DNA of 64,000 bases from NCBI GenBank assembly GCA_036362985.1, contig JAYGXS010000007.1, positions 23,090,333-23,154,332 on the forward strand, given 5' to 3'. Below the pieces are notes generated by a model. It made no database searches. It was not told where the DNA came from and saw nothing but the letters and a program-made list of their open reading frames with translations. A program made the position numbers and the translations under genes. The DNA is from Ligula intestinalis (taxonomy: Eukaryota; Platyhelminthes; Cestoda; Diphyllobothriidea; Diphyllobothriidae). Below, one piece after another: positions 11,800 through 21,700 of the stretch (within the stretch, counting starts at the first letter, position 1; every line of letters begins with the position of its first letter).

Positions 11800-14240
11800 A
11801 CATATTTTACCCGAATATAAATGATCCTGAAACTGAACCTCTCCCAGAAAACCAGAACATCAGATCACCAACATACAGGCCGTTGTTTTTTGAGGATTTA
11901 AAAGATCCAATTTTTGTTTTCTGTAGGCCCCATTGATGTGTAATTATAAGGACATTAAATCTATCGGTATTTACATTTCCACCATTATATGTTCTTGAGC
12001 CTGCCAAAATCGATTCCAGTTCTAAGGAAAGACTTTTAGCAAAACCCAAGAAACTTAAGGTTCGTGACACGTGCCCATTTAATATTTGTTTTCTTCAGAC
12101 TGTCAGATCTGGAAATCTTCCTGCCCTTCTTGATCCCCCAAAAGTCGAGTCGTGCTCCAGTTACCTTACAACATTTTTAAACGAAATTTGTACTGTCTAC
12201 TGTCCTCCTGACAGAGTTGTGGTTAGAACTGACTGTTTTTCTTTGCCCCATCTGACATTTTAGACACCAAAAGTAACCATTCTACAAGCAAGATCTACGT
12301 GAAAGACTAAAGGATGTAAACGTCCTCACACGGCGTGACATTTCCGGGCTGAACAATCTATTTGTTGGTCGGCTTTTATCTTCTTCTTCATCTTTGTCTT
12401 CACTCTCCTTGGACGAAATTTGGAATAGTGCAAATAGAATTGAATATGGAAATTCCAGGAAGGAGTTCAGAAGACGAAGCAGCGGTCAGTGGAACAAGAG
12501 TTGTATTTTCCTGACGTTTCGGATTCTTTCGGGAACCCTTAATCATAGGTAATCATAGACACGTCTGAGACATGCGCGGATAATGGCGATCCATGCAAAA
12601 TTTGCACTGTATTGATAGTTCTTAGAGGTCACCTGACGGAATCTAAACGTCAGTACAATAAATCTCTTTTTCCAGTGATCGCTTCTTTGTATTCTGGTTC
12701 GGAGGAGTCTTAAGCGGGTCACCGGTCAACGCGATACACCAGCACATGTGGATGCCGACTTTGACGTTAACCACATTACCACCGTCTCCTACCTTCTGAA
12801 AAACGCAATTTACTTTTAATCAAGTGTCTCTGCTCCTGTGTCTGTGGTAACAGTAATGAAACATCTAAAATGGCTCAAGGTTCAACAGCTGCAGGGCCAG
12901 GTGTGGTCTCATCGTTTCTCCTGAAATCCTGCTCTTTTCATTTAGCTCCCGCATTGACACACCACATCAGCTTAACCTTCATGGAGTCTAAGATTTGCGA
13001 TTATTAGCGAAGAGTGAGAGTCACTTCCACCTTCGAAAACTCTCCTTTGCTGGTCAAAATACTTTCGTCTAATTACCTGCTCTTCTGTCCTGCTGAAAGT
13101 TGCAGTACGAGTTGCCTTGGCCATAATTACGACATTTTCTTCCAATTTTCACTATCCCCAGCAATTTTCGTAGGATGCAAGGCATGATACACTAGACACT
13201 GTAGCTCTGGTAATCCATTCTGCTCAAAGAGCTTTAGATAACGACAGCCATGCCTACGCATGTGCTTTTCTCGACTACACCACGGCCTTTAGTACGACCT
13301 CGCGCCATCTTCTTTTTTCAATAAAACGTCTGCATGGGGCTCTCCCGGATGGGATGTCTCTTGGCTTGGTGTGTATTAACATTCCCACATTCACATTCTT
13401 CCCTTCGTGTCACTGTCCATCCGAACAACTGTGGAGTTCTCCAAGTGTTTGTATTATCTCCTTACCTTCCCCCTCTACACTGACGACCTACGATCACCAA
13501 ACGAAGTTTGTTTGTTTAATATGCGGATGATATGTTTTTTGACCAGCCTCCCAAAAGTCAGATACACTTTCAAGTACTAAGGCATGGCCTTGACCATATC
13601 TCAGCATGGTCGCAAGCAAAGGGCATTCTACTTACTGACTGGAAATCAATCCAAAGTGTGTTTCGACCGTGACCGCCTTCCAGACCTGAAACCATTGACA
13701 TTCTGCCGAAAGACTTATATTTGTTCCGATAAATTGGTGCTACACTGACACCTTACCTCTCATTTACTCTTCATATTGAATGCCTGTTTATTAAAATTTG
13801 TAAACTTTTACATCATATCCACCGCTTGCGTTCATATCGTATCCGATTTATGGATGCCTGCATTCTTCCACTCATTATTTACTGCTCTCCAATTATTTTT
13901 TCCAACCTTGCCTAAAAAAGACCTTATCATTTTAAAAGTATCCTCCGAATGCTCTCTTCAGCTGCCGGCGTTTCCTATGTTTTTGCTGGAATTTTAATAC
14001 AGCAACACTTTAAAGCGGCCAAGCAATTTGCTGATCGCATCCTTCTTGAAGTCGCCCACCCCCTCAACTCTGAACCAATGACTGCGAAGTCTTCCTGTAC
14101 TATGCGCCGAAGCTTCCGTCGTACGCCTTGCCATACATTTGCATATCAGCACTCAGTACCCCCATTTATAGCACGCTTTTTCACGTACGAAACAATGGAA
14201 ATTGAAAAGTTGAAGGCCAACCTGTCTCCATAAACTTCAA
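11800..14240 (+). mobile_element. Decayed non-LTR retrotransposon (RT region)
   Basis: Conceptual translation in shifting plus-strand frames gives reverse-transcriptase-like blocks in the right order: ALDNDSHAYACAFLDYTTAF near 13230-13290, a YADD-like KYADDM near 13515-13535, and a C-terminal stretch (LRMLSSAAGVSYVF...FKAAKQFADRIL) around 13935-14050. A 94-codon frame (13949-14233) is the longest intact piece. Stops and frameshifts are frequent, so the element is dead. The upstream part (11800-12400) fits an endonuclease-RT linker only weakly. I cannot fix the clade. Confidence 0.6.
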
Positions 14241-14504
14241 TGCAACTGACTTAGATTGGAGAAGTTTCGGAGTAAAGGAGCCTGCAGCACTATTCGAATT
14301 TCAACAACTACTACAAGTTTCCTTAGACGAATACTTCATGCAACACGTAGAGTTCGGAGCTAGGCTGTGACAAGGCCAACGATCATACATAGAAGGAATC
14401 ATAAGAGAATTGAGCTCACAAACACCACTTGGGTTTAGTGACCGCCTTGCCAATACCTACGTGTATTCTCTCTTATTTCCACAAGTACAAATAAAGTCAG
14501 TCAG

Positions 14505-15400
14505 TCAGTATATTTGAGGGAAAAAATAGGCTTGCGCCTTTGAACTCCCTATTTGTCACATCAAAATCTCAAGAGTTATAAACAATTTTAACAAGTTTTC
14601 AGTCAGGAAAATAAAGACAGTCACATGGTGCAGTGGTGTTTCAAGGTTAATTTGTCACATAGTTCACGTTGTGTTGTAGCATGTGTATATCAAGTCGGTG
14701 TTTGAATGTCTCCACAAATTGGGACATAACAATCGCCTCGGGATGGTTATTCCACGGGTCCACGACACGATGAAAGAAAAAATTCTTCCGTACATCCAAC
14801 CATCCTTGGGGCACATACAGTTTGAAGGGATGCCCCCGGAGATTAGTTGTAGTGGCGACTTGGAAGAAGTCGTTACACATGAGAGTGCAGTCAAAAACAC
14901 GCACGATACGGAAGGTTTGTATCAAATCTCCGCGTAACTGCCTATAACTCAAAGGATAGAGATTAAGGTCATTTAGGCGGATCTCATATGGTAGTGAACC
15001 TTGGCCTCTTACTAATTTTGTTGCTCGCCGCTGCACCCTCTGAAGTACTTTATAATCCTGCCGCATCCACGGTCTCCAGGCTTGAATCGCGTATTCAAGA
15101 TGTAGCCTTATGAAGGTACCGAAGATTTTCGAGAAACAGTCTTCATCAAAAACCGTGAATGCCCGCTTGATGGCGTACAACATTGAAGTTGCAGTTTTTG
15201 CCGCCTTACAACATTGTGCAGAAGGTTTGAGATTGTCTGTCATCCAGATGCCGAGATCCTTATGTATTTCTGTTACTTGCAGAAGGATTCCGTTCAGATG
15301 GTAGGGTCGCGCATAAGGCATCGCATTTCGATTTCCCAGGCGCAGCAGAGTGCATTTGTTAGAATTGAAAGACAGCAGAAATACTTGGAAAAGGGATTTG
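14505..15400 (-). mobile_element. CR1-like retrotransposon, 5'-truncated
   Basis: A 224-codon minus-strand frame (14647-15321), open further upstream to about 15400, matches the post-palm C-terminal region of CR1-like reverse transcriptases. It includes EIHKDLGIWMTDNL, HLEYAIQAWRPW, LQRVQRRATKLV, PYEIRLNDLNLYPL and RRGDLI-like RQLRGDLIQTF. These align block for block with the C-terminus of the 918-codon ORF at 18258-21014. The palm motifs and endonuclease are absent. The 3' end is a short UTR and a (TCAG)n tract at 14505, typical of CR1-like tails. Confidence 0.85.
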
Positions 15401-15974
15401 GAAGCAATGAGATTGCTGTTTCCACTGAAAACGAGTTACATAATCAAACGTTAGCAACCAATTCTGGCAGTATTTATAAGGGATCGCAGGGCATGTATTT
15501 GGAGTCAATTGCCCGTTGGAAATAATAAGAAAGTGCGTCCAACTTGCAATGGCCAGTCGGACGATGGTAATGATAATTAAAAAGAAACAGAGAAAGTGCA
15601 AAATTTTCTTGAAGTTTCAATATCATATATCACTTGCGAGAAAAAAACAGAGACGAAATTAATGCCGTATGCAAATACAGACTGCCTTCCAGCACAACTG
15701 GAAAGATGTCCAAAGGCGTTTATGTGTACTTCCGAAATCGAATAACTCACAGGACAAAATTACAGCAGAAGGACCGCAGAGTCTCTGTCCGAGTTTTTAA
15801 CAAAAGCCTTTACGATGGAATCCCCCGATGTCAATCCGCAATTTGCAATTGGCGTAGATACGGCCAGCATTGGAATCCTAGCGTTTTTGTCCCCTGTGTA
15901 ATGAGTGTCCTCAGCGAAATCACGCCATACAAGTCTCCTGAACCACGTAGGAGGCCCAGGCTGAGACTTAAAGA

Positions 15975-16634
15975 ATTCTGAAGTGTATTTGGCGAGCATA
16001 CGTATACTTTCAATAAATTCTCATCAGGCCATTACATTTATATGGGAGGGGGGTAAAGCGTAAAAGGTACAATTGTAGGCAAATTACGTTCAACGTTACA
16101 GGCAAATTAGTCCGGGGGATAGAGTAGGGGGTGGGGTAGTAATAAGCGGCTAATTAAGCGGTAATTAAGGAGAAGGGGGGTGGAAGAGGAGAAAAGAGGC
16201 TTGGGGAAAATGCCGGTAGCTAGGTGGCCGTTGGCCATGCTAAGCTTGGGGCTTGCAGCAGGTTCTTCTGCGCGCACAAAATTGGCTTCCTCAACCGGAT
16301 AGCAGTTGCTTCTGTTGTTGCCAATAGTCGCTTGCCCAGTGACTTAGGGTAGCTTGGTGGGACCTTGTAGATCACCCTGAAGGCTTCGTTGGGGTCCACC
16401 TGATGTCCGGAATCCACCATGTGCGCTAGGATAGAGCTGTTGATGGTTCTGTTGGTATTAAAATCACCCTTCCTTAGCCATTGTGGGAGGTGTTCCTTTA
16501 TTCTTTTGGATAGGCGCCGACTCGTGCGACCAATATAACTCGCTCCACAGGAGCGAGCAAAGGAATAGATACACACGGATGTGGTCTGAGTCGGTAACCT
16601 GTCCTTACCTTCGAATGTCTTCCCCATGGAAGAC
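15975..16634 (-). repeat. Left inverted arm of the Penelope-like element
   Basis: The reverse complement matches 17432-18080 almost base for base, from the polypyrimidine tail to 'gtcttccatggggaag' at the inner edge. It encodes on the minus strand the same GIY-YIG domain (ASYIGRTSRRLSKRIKEH). A short insertion (about 9 bp) lies beside the inner edge compared with the right arm. Confidence 0.9.
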
Positions 16635-17841
16635 AGTCGAATACATCTGCGAATTCCTATTGACAAATCAACTAGAAATAGGAATACCGGTGAATGCACT
16701 AAAGGAACTACTACTGAAGTGCACACTGAACGTGCAGTTCCTTTTTGTCGGCCAAATATACAGACAAATGGATGGCGTTGCCATGGGCTCGCCTCTGGGA
16801 CCACTTTTGGCTGACATATTCATGGGAAAGCTGGAAAAACATCAACTTACCGATCAGATCCACAATTTAAAGCACTACGGTCGCTACGTGAATGATATCT
16901 TCGTGATTGCCACAAATGAAACCGGCAGATACGCGCTCTTAAGCGCGGTCAATCAAGCCCATCCTTCCATAAAGTTCACGTTGGAGATGGAAACAGCAGG
17001 TTCTCTCCACTTCTTGGACGTCATCCTTAGTCGTTGACCCGATGGTAGCGTCCGAAGGAGCGTGTATAGAAAGAAAACCTGGTCTGGACAATATACGAAC
17101 TTTAACAGCTTCGTACCTCTCCAACAGAAGCGAAATCTAGTTCGCTGCTTAACGCGAAGAGCTAGGAAAATTTGCTCTGAAGACGCTATTGAAGAGGAAC
17201 TCAAGAAAATCCAGGACCTACTCCGTGAGAACGGATATCCTGAGAAATTCATCACCAAGAATATGGCTACTCAATTAATGAAACCCACAACACTCCCTGT
17301 GGAGAAGAAAACATTATTTCTCAAAGTGCCCTTTCGAGGAGACGCGACAGGTGAACTCCTGAAAAGACACCCTGACGATGCCGTGTCACGAACTTTCCCA
17401 GCAGTGAGAGTTCGGGTACTATTCTCAACTAACCCAGTCTTCCATGGGGAAGGTAAGGACAGGTTACCGACTCAGACCACCTCCATGTGTATCTATTCCC
17501 TTGCTCGCTCCTGTGGAGCGAGTTATATTGGTCGCACGAGTCGGCGCCTATCCAAAAGAATAAAGGAACACCTCCCACAATGGCTAAGGAAGGGTGATTT
17601 CAATACCAACAGAACCATCAACAGCTCTATCCTAGCGCACATGGTGGATTCCGGACATCAGGTGGACCCCAACGAAGCCTTCAGGGTGATCTACAAGGTC
17701 CCACCAAGCTACCCTAAGTCACTGGGCAAGCGACTGTTGGCAACAGCAGAAGCAACTGCTATCCGGTTGAGGAAGCCAATTTTGTGCGCGCAGAAGAACC
17801 TGCTGCAAGCCCCAAGCTTAGCATGGCCAACGGCCACCTAG
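16635..17841 (+). pseudogene. Penelope-like RT/GIY-YIG ORF, 5'-truncated, one stop
   Basis: One frame runs from the arm boundary to 17841, broken only by a TGA at 17035-17037, where a CGA arginine codon would fit. The RT palm shows MDGVAMGSPLGPLLADIFM (about 16768-16825), and the catalytic box reads YVND (Asn codon 16891-16893) instead of the usual YxDD. FLDVIL follows. After the linker (ENGYPEKFI) comes the GIY-YIG endonuclease: CIYSLARSCGASYIGRT, then the conserved RxxxRIKEH helix, SSILAHMVDSGHQVD and EATAIR. Known members copy RNA and nick target DNA; this one should be inactive because of the stop, the Asp-to-Asn change and the missing N-terminus. Confidence 0.9.
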
Positions 17842-18080
17842 CTACCGGCATTTTCCCCAAGCCTCTTTTCTCCTCTTCCACCCCCCTTCTCCTTAATTAC
17901 CGCTTAATTAGCCGCTTATTACTACCCCACCCCCTACTCTATCCCCCGGACTAATTTGCCTGTAACGTTGAACGTAATTTGCCTACAATTGTACCTTTTA
18001 CGCTTTACCCCCCTCCCATATAAATGTAATGGCCTGATGAGAATTTATTGAAAGTATACGTATGCTCGCCAAATACTCTT
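17432..18080 (+). repeat. Right inverted arm of the Penelope-like element
   Basis: It encodes the GIY-YIG C-terminus (to 17841), followed by about 240 bp of UTR-like sequence ending at 'tatgctcgccaaatactctt'. Its reverse complement is the left arm. Confidence 0.9.
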
Positions 18081-18257
18081 CGGATTTTTGTGATGTGAAT
18101 TTTCGCAAACTTAAAGAATTATTGACCAAGTTTTCGTTGCTTTCATTTTTTATCTCGGTCTGAGTTCAATTTCAATTTCAATTTTAATATATTTAAGACA
18201 AGAGGCCCAAGGCCCGGAGGAGTCTCTTCAAAGATAGTTCAAGACAGAAAAATAAAC

Positions 18258-21014
18258 TCAAACAGGACGGCGATCCTCGAAAGGAAGTGGGAACCGCTGA
18301 CTGGTTGAGTAGATGTTGTCATCCACGGCCATAAGTAAAAAGGCATCAAGGCGGCTTTCAAAACTGGGAACCGACGTTGCTTGGACAATATCCTCACTCA
18401 GGGAGTTCCAGTCTTTGATGACCCGACAGGAAAACCGGTAATTCTGAGGCAGATGGTCTGAACGTTGCTGGACTAGGCGAAAGGAGTGGCCTCGGGTGCG
18501 GGCGTCGTAATTTCGAATGATGATCCAATCCAACTCTGGGTAGTGTTTGAGCACAACCAAGCGGAACAGAAAAATTAGATCGCCTCGACGTCGCCGATAC
18601 TCCAAGGAAAACAATTTTAAACTGCGAAGACGTGCTTCATAGGGAAGTCCACGCAGTTGTGGGACCATCCTCGAACCCAGTCGTTGCACCGATTCAAGTG
18701 CGAGCATTTCTCCTGCGTAGCAAGGAAAGTAGGCCGGGCCCGCAAACTCGATGACAGACCGAACGTAGATGGAGAACAGCTTTTTAAATATGGCGGGAGA
18801 CCACAAAGAGAAAGTCCTTCTCAACATCCATAAGCACCGAAGCCCAGCCGCACGAATTTTGGCTGTATGACAGTTTGTTTTCAGGTTGTCTTGTATCATG
18901 ACTCCAAGGTCGCGGAATTCCGTAACTTGTCGGAGTGGGACACTGTTGAGCGAGTATGGTGAGACGACCTCAGTAGATCCAATTGTCATGAACGCCGATT
19001 TCGCAGCATTGACCGGCAATTGGTTGCTTGAAGCCCAAGAGGCTAACTGGATAAGGTCCTGTTGCAGGGCGATTATGTCGTTGGCACCTGTGACATCACG
19101 CCATATTTTCAGGTCATTGGCATACAATACGAACGGAGAGGAAAGGCATTGTTTCAGATCCTGAACGTAGATGGAGAACAAGGTGGGGCCAAGAATGGAT
19201 CCTTGAGGAACCCCAGATGATGCGACCTCAGCAGGAGACAATACACCTCCGACACTGACGCTCCAAGTCCTATCACTCAAATATGACCGGATCCAGTTCA
19301 GAATGTTGCCACCAATACCAAGGGCTGCTAACTTGTTTACGATCAGTTGGTGAGAAACCCGGTCAAACGCTTTACTGAAGTCGATAAATACCACATGCGT
19401 TGGGGAACCCCTATCTTTCGATTCGGCCCAAGTCTCACGGGCAATTAACAGGTTTGTGACACAAGATTTTCCGCGCGTGAAACCGTGTTGCTCTTGAATC
19501 CAACCATTCGTTTGGTCCAGGAAATTGTCAATCTCTTGTTTTATGAAAGTTTCGAGAACCTTCACTAAAACCGAGGTGAGAGTAACTGGCCTATAATTGG
19601 AGGGAAGCGATTTATCACCGGATTTATAAAACGGCTTCACGACACCAAACTTCCAATCTTGAGGAAGAGTGCTCGTACTGATGGACGTTTGAAAAATATC
19701 CATAAGAAGTGGAGCAATGATATCTGCCAGATGCTTCAGTATAAGTGGGTGCAAATTGTCGGGTCCAGGTGAGGTCGAGGATTTAAGTGCAGTCAAAATG
19801 CGGATAACCTTTTCGACCGAAAACTCGATGTCTGTTAAAATATCAGGGGTCTGAGATGGGAGGGACACTGGTGTTATTGTTCGCTGCTGGTTAGCATATA
19901 CACCCCGGTATTGTGATGCCAAGGCCTGCGCTTTCTCTCCGTCCGATAGCATGCGCTGACCATCCGCTGCAATTAGCTCTGGGATTCCAGGTTGAGCTCT
20001 GCGACGACGGTTGATATAGGCGTGGAACCGCTTTGGCTGAGAGACGGAGACTTCCAGTAGGGCATCTTCGTAATCCCTTTTACCTTGCCTTATAACGGCA
20101 TGGCATTCATTACGCACTCGTTTATAGCGATCAAATGCAGATTGCGTTCCGAGTAAACGAAACGCTTTCCACGCTCGGTCGCGCCTTCGCAATAACCCTT
20201 GAGCTGTTCGGCCGATCCAGGGTGGAAATAACCGGGACGAGCCAGGGACAGACATTGGAGTAAATTCCGCGACAAGTGCAGTAATGTTAGATTTCAACAG
20301 TGCCCATTTTTCCTCTACAGAGGCATCGGTAGGCACCTCCCATAGTAAAAGTGGAGCAGCTTGACGCATGCCGTTAAAGTCCGTACGCCAAACATTTGGC
20401 CGTGGTGGTCTTCGGGGTCTAACTGTTGGTCGTGAAAGCAGATAGTGCGCGGAAACGATGCAATGATCACCAGTGGCCAGTGGGTTCGAGATGGTGACAT
20501 TCGAAATTGCATCATGCTGGTTGGTTAAAATTAAATCTAAACACGACGACGAGGAAGCTGATATCCGCGTAGGCGACAGTACATGTTGCACAAGACCATT
20601 GACCAAAACAGCATCCAGAAAAGCGTTGTTAAGACAGTTTGGAGATGTGGATACTGGGGGTGCCGTAGACCAATTAACCGAAGGAAGGTTAAAGTCGCCC
20701 AAAATACAAACATGAGAATATGATGCGTATTCAGCGAACGTGTCGAGCCAGGCCAGAGACGTAGTGCTAGGACTCCTGTACACGACACCCACCATTACAA
20801 GTGATTCGCGGGAGCTGGAGACTGACACCCAGAGTTGTTCAACGAGGCCTTCACCTCCAAGGCTTCGAATAACCTTGCTTTGGAGGTCCTGTCTCACGTA
20901 CAATGCGACCCCCCCATACGCAGGACCGGCTCTATCAGTTCGGTAAACGTTGTAGCCAGGAATGTGAACTTCAGCGTCACCAATATCAGGATGGAGCCAT
21001 GAAGCATTGAACAT
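18258..21014 (-). CDS. CR1-like endonuclease/reverse transcriptase
   Basis: This 918-codon open frame encodes the pol protein of a CR1-like element. An apurinic-endonuclease-like domain occupies residues 1-200, with YGGVALYVR (33-41), LGDFN (105-109), SCLDLILTN (157-165) and GDH near 182. The reverse transcriptase follows: SPGPDNLHPL, NYRPVTLTS, EQHGFTRGKSC, FIDFSKAFDRVSH (catalytic Asp at about 545) and SGVPQGSILGPTLF. The catalytic box reads YAND (Asn 633, Asp 634) where YADD is expected. The C-terminus carries the family's VQRLGSRMV and RRGDLI blocks. The start is only the first Met after a frame break: the N-terminal endonuclease strands are missing. Length and openness suggest youth, but the Asn substitution should abolish DNA synthesis. 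Confidence 0.92.
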   Translation of the reverse strand: MFNASWLHPDIGDAEVHIPGYNVYRTDRAGPAYGGVALYVRQDLQSKVIRSLGGEGLVEQLWVSVSSSRESLVMVGVVYRSPSTTSLAWLDTFAEYASYSHVCILGDFNLPSVNWSTAPPVSTSPNCLNNAFLDAVLVNGLVQHVLSPTRISASSSSCLDLILTNQHDAISNVTISNPLATGDHCIVSAHYLLSRPTVRPRRPPRPNVWRTDFNGMRQAAPLLLWEVPTDASVEEKWALLKSNITALVAEFTPMSVPGSSRLFPPWIGRTAQGLLRRRDRAWKAFRLLGTQSAFDRYKRVRNECHAVIRQGKRDYEDALLEVSVSQPKRFHAYINRRRRAQPGIPELIAADGQRMLSDGEKAQALASQYRGVYANQQRTITPVSLPSQTPDILTDIEFSVEKVIRILTALKSSTSPGPDNLHPLILKHLADIIAPLLMDIFQTSISTSTLPQDWKFGVVKPFYKSGDKSLPSNYRPVTLTSVLVKVLETFIKQEIDNFLDQTNGWIQEQHGFTRGKSCVTNLLIARETWAESKDRGSPTHVVFIDFSKAFDRVSHQLIVNKLAALGIGGNILNWIRSYLSDRTWSVSVGGVLSPAEVASSGVPQGSILGPTLFSIYVQDLKQCLSSPFVLYANDLKIWRDVTGANDIIALQQDLIQLASWASSNQLPVNAAKSAFMTIGSTEVVSPYSLNSVPLRQVTEFRDLGVMIQDNLKTNCHTAKIRAAGLRCLWMLRRTFSLWSPAIFKKLFSIYVRSVIEFAGPAYFPCYAGEMLALESVQRLGSRMVPQLRGLPYEARLRSLKLFSLEYRRRRGDLIFLFRLVVLKHYPELDWIIIRNYDARTRGHSFRLVQQRSDHLPQNYRFSCRVIKDWNSLSEDIVQATSVPSFESRLDAFLLMAVDDNIYSTSQRFPLPFEDRRPV

Positions 21015-21159
21015 CGAATTCTTTGAGAACTTCGTACTGTGTGGCAGTCACAGCTAAACAAGCAATATGGAACCAGCTGGAACAGCCCTGGCACTGGATG
21101 GCTTTCGTCCGACGTGTGACATTGCAGTTACATTGAGGACATTTAGTAGAATTCGTCAT
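20986..21159 (-). CDS. PHD-like zinc-finger ORF of CR1-like element
   Basis: This 57-codon frame starts at ATG 21159-21157 and overlaps the pol ORF out of frame. It has CPQCNC, then CQGCSSWFHIAC: paired cysteines, a W and a HxxC, the spacing of a PHD-type finger. PHD-like fingers occur in the first ORF of some CR1-like elements. Homology appears to stop at about LKEF, where the sequence jumps into the endonuclease. The last residues before the stop are therefore probably read-through of deleted DNA in the wrong frame. Confidence 0.7.
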   Translation of the reverse strand: MTNSTKCPQCNCNVTRRTKAIQCQGCSSWFHIACLAVTATQYEVLKEFDVQCFMAPS

Positions 21160-21414
21160 TTTGAGAAATAAGTGCTAGTGGGAACAAAAAATTACCTTCG
21201 CAGAGGAAGATGATGACACCGTTTCCCTAGATAACTGAGGTAGCAGACACCGTAAGGCCTACGAGCCTGACTTGCCTTTCCTGCAAAACAATGGTAGTCT
21301 TTGTAAAGCTTGCTATACGAAGAATTTGTGCTGAAAATGAAACCTAATATAATTTTCTGCATGGCTTCCGAGGAGTGCGCTCCTGCTTTTCAAATTTGTT
21401 GACTTCTCTTGAGG

Positions 21415-21700
21415 AATACGCTGGTGCTTTAGAAGAGGGCTGCAAAGTATATTTACTGAACATCTATTTCCACAAAGCATTTGATAGCATGCCGCCATCA
21501 ACGCCTTTTACATAAACTGAGCGTAATTGGCATCGGGGGAAACTTCTGAACTGGATTAAGGTATTTTTTAGTTGCTTGAAAACAATGCGTTTGTTACGGA
21601 GAGAACAAAATCAGACCAGGTGATCGTGGTTAATGTTGTTCCTCAAACCTTGTTCTATTTGTGTTCATATTGGGAATGTCGCTTTTCCTATGATGAGTCA
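21415..21700 (+). mobile_element. Decayed reverse-transcriptase fragment
   Basis: Plus-strand translation across frameshifts gives IYFHKAFDS, LHKLSVIGIGGN, LLNWIK and TKSDQVIVVNVVPQ. These match in order the FSKAFDxV...LLxKLxxxGIGGxLLxWI...VPQG region of CR1/jockey-type reverse transcriptases. No intact frame spans it. Confidence 0.6.

Larger units (their letters stand above)
15975..18080 (+). mobile_element. Penelope-like element flanked by inverted arms
   Basis: The central coding part (16635-17431) encodes reverse-transcriptase palm and linker, and the right arm continues into a GIY-YIG endonuclease. The left arm (15975-16634) is an inverted, nearly identical copy of the right arm (17432-18080), so the endonuclease is present twice in opposite orientation. 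Terminal repeats in direct or inverted orientation are known for Penelope-like elements. Near identity of the arms suggests recent insertion or gene conversion. The N-terminal reverse-transcriptase motifs are missing. Confidence 0.9.
18160..21180 (-). mobile_element. CR1-like non-LTR retrotransposon, nearly complete
   Basis: On the minus strand the element has a PHD-like finger ORF (21159-20986), then the endonuclease/RT ORF (21014-18258), a short 3' UTR and an (ATTGAA)n tail at about 18160-18190. A microsatellite-like 3' end is typical of CR1-like elements. The junction between finger and endonuclease lacks the expected sequence in between and shifts frame, so this copy carries an internal deletion. 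Confidence 0.85.

Noticed and set aside
16220..16804. 194-codon minus-strand frame as a separate gene
   Set aside because: It is the GIY-YIG domain of the Penelope-like element's inverted left arm, with unrelated read-through at its start.
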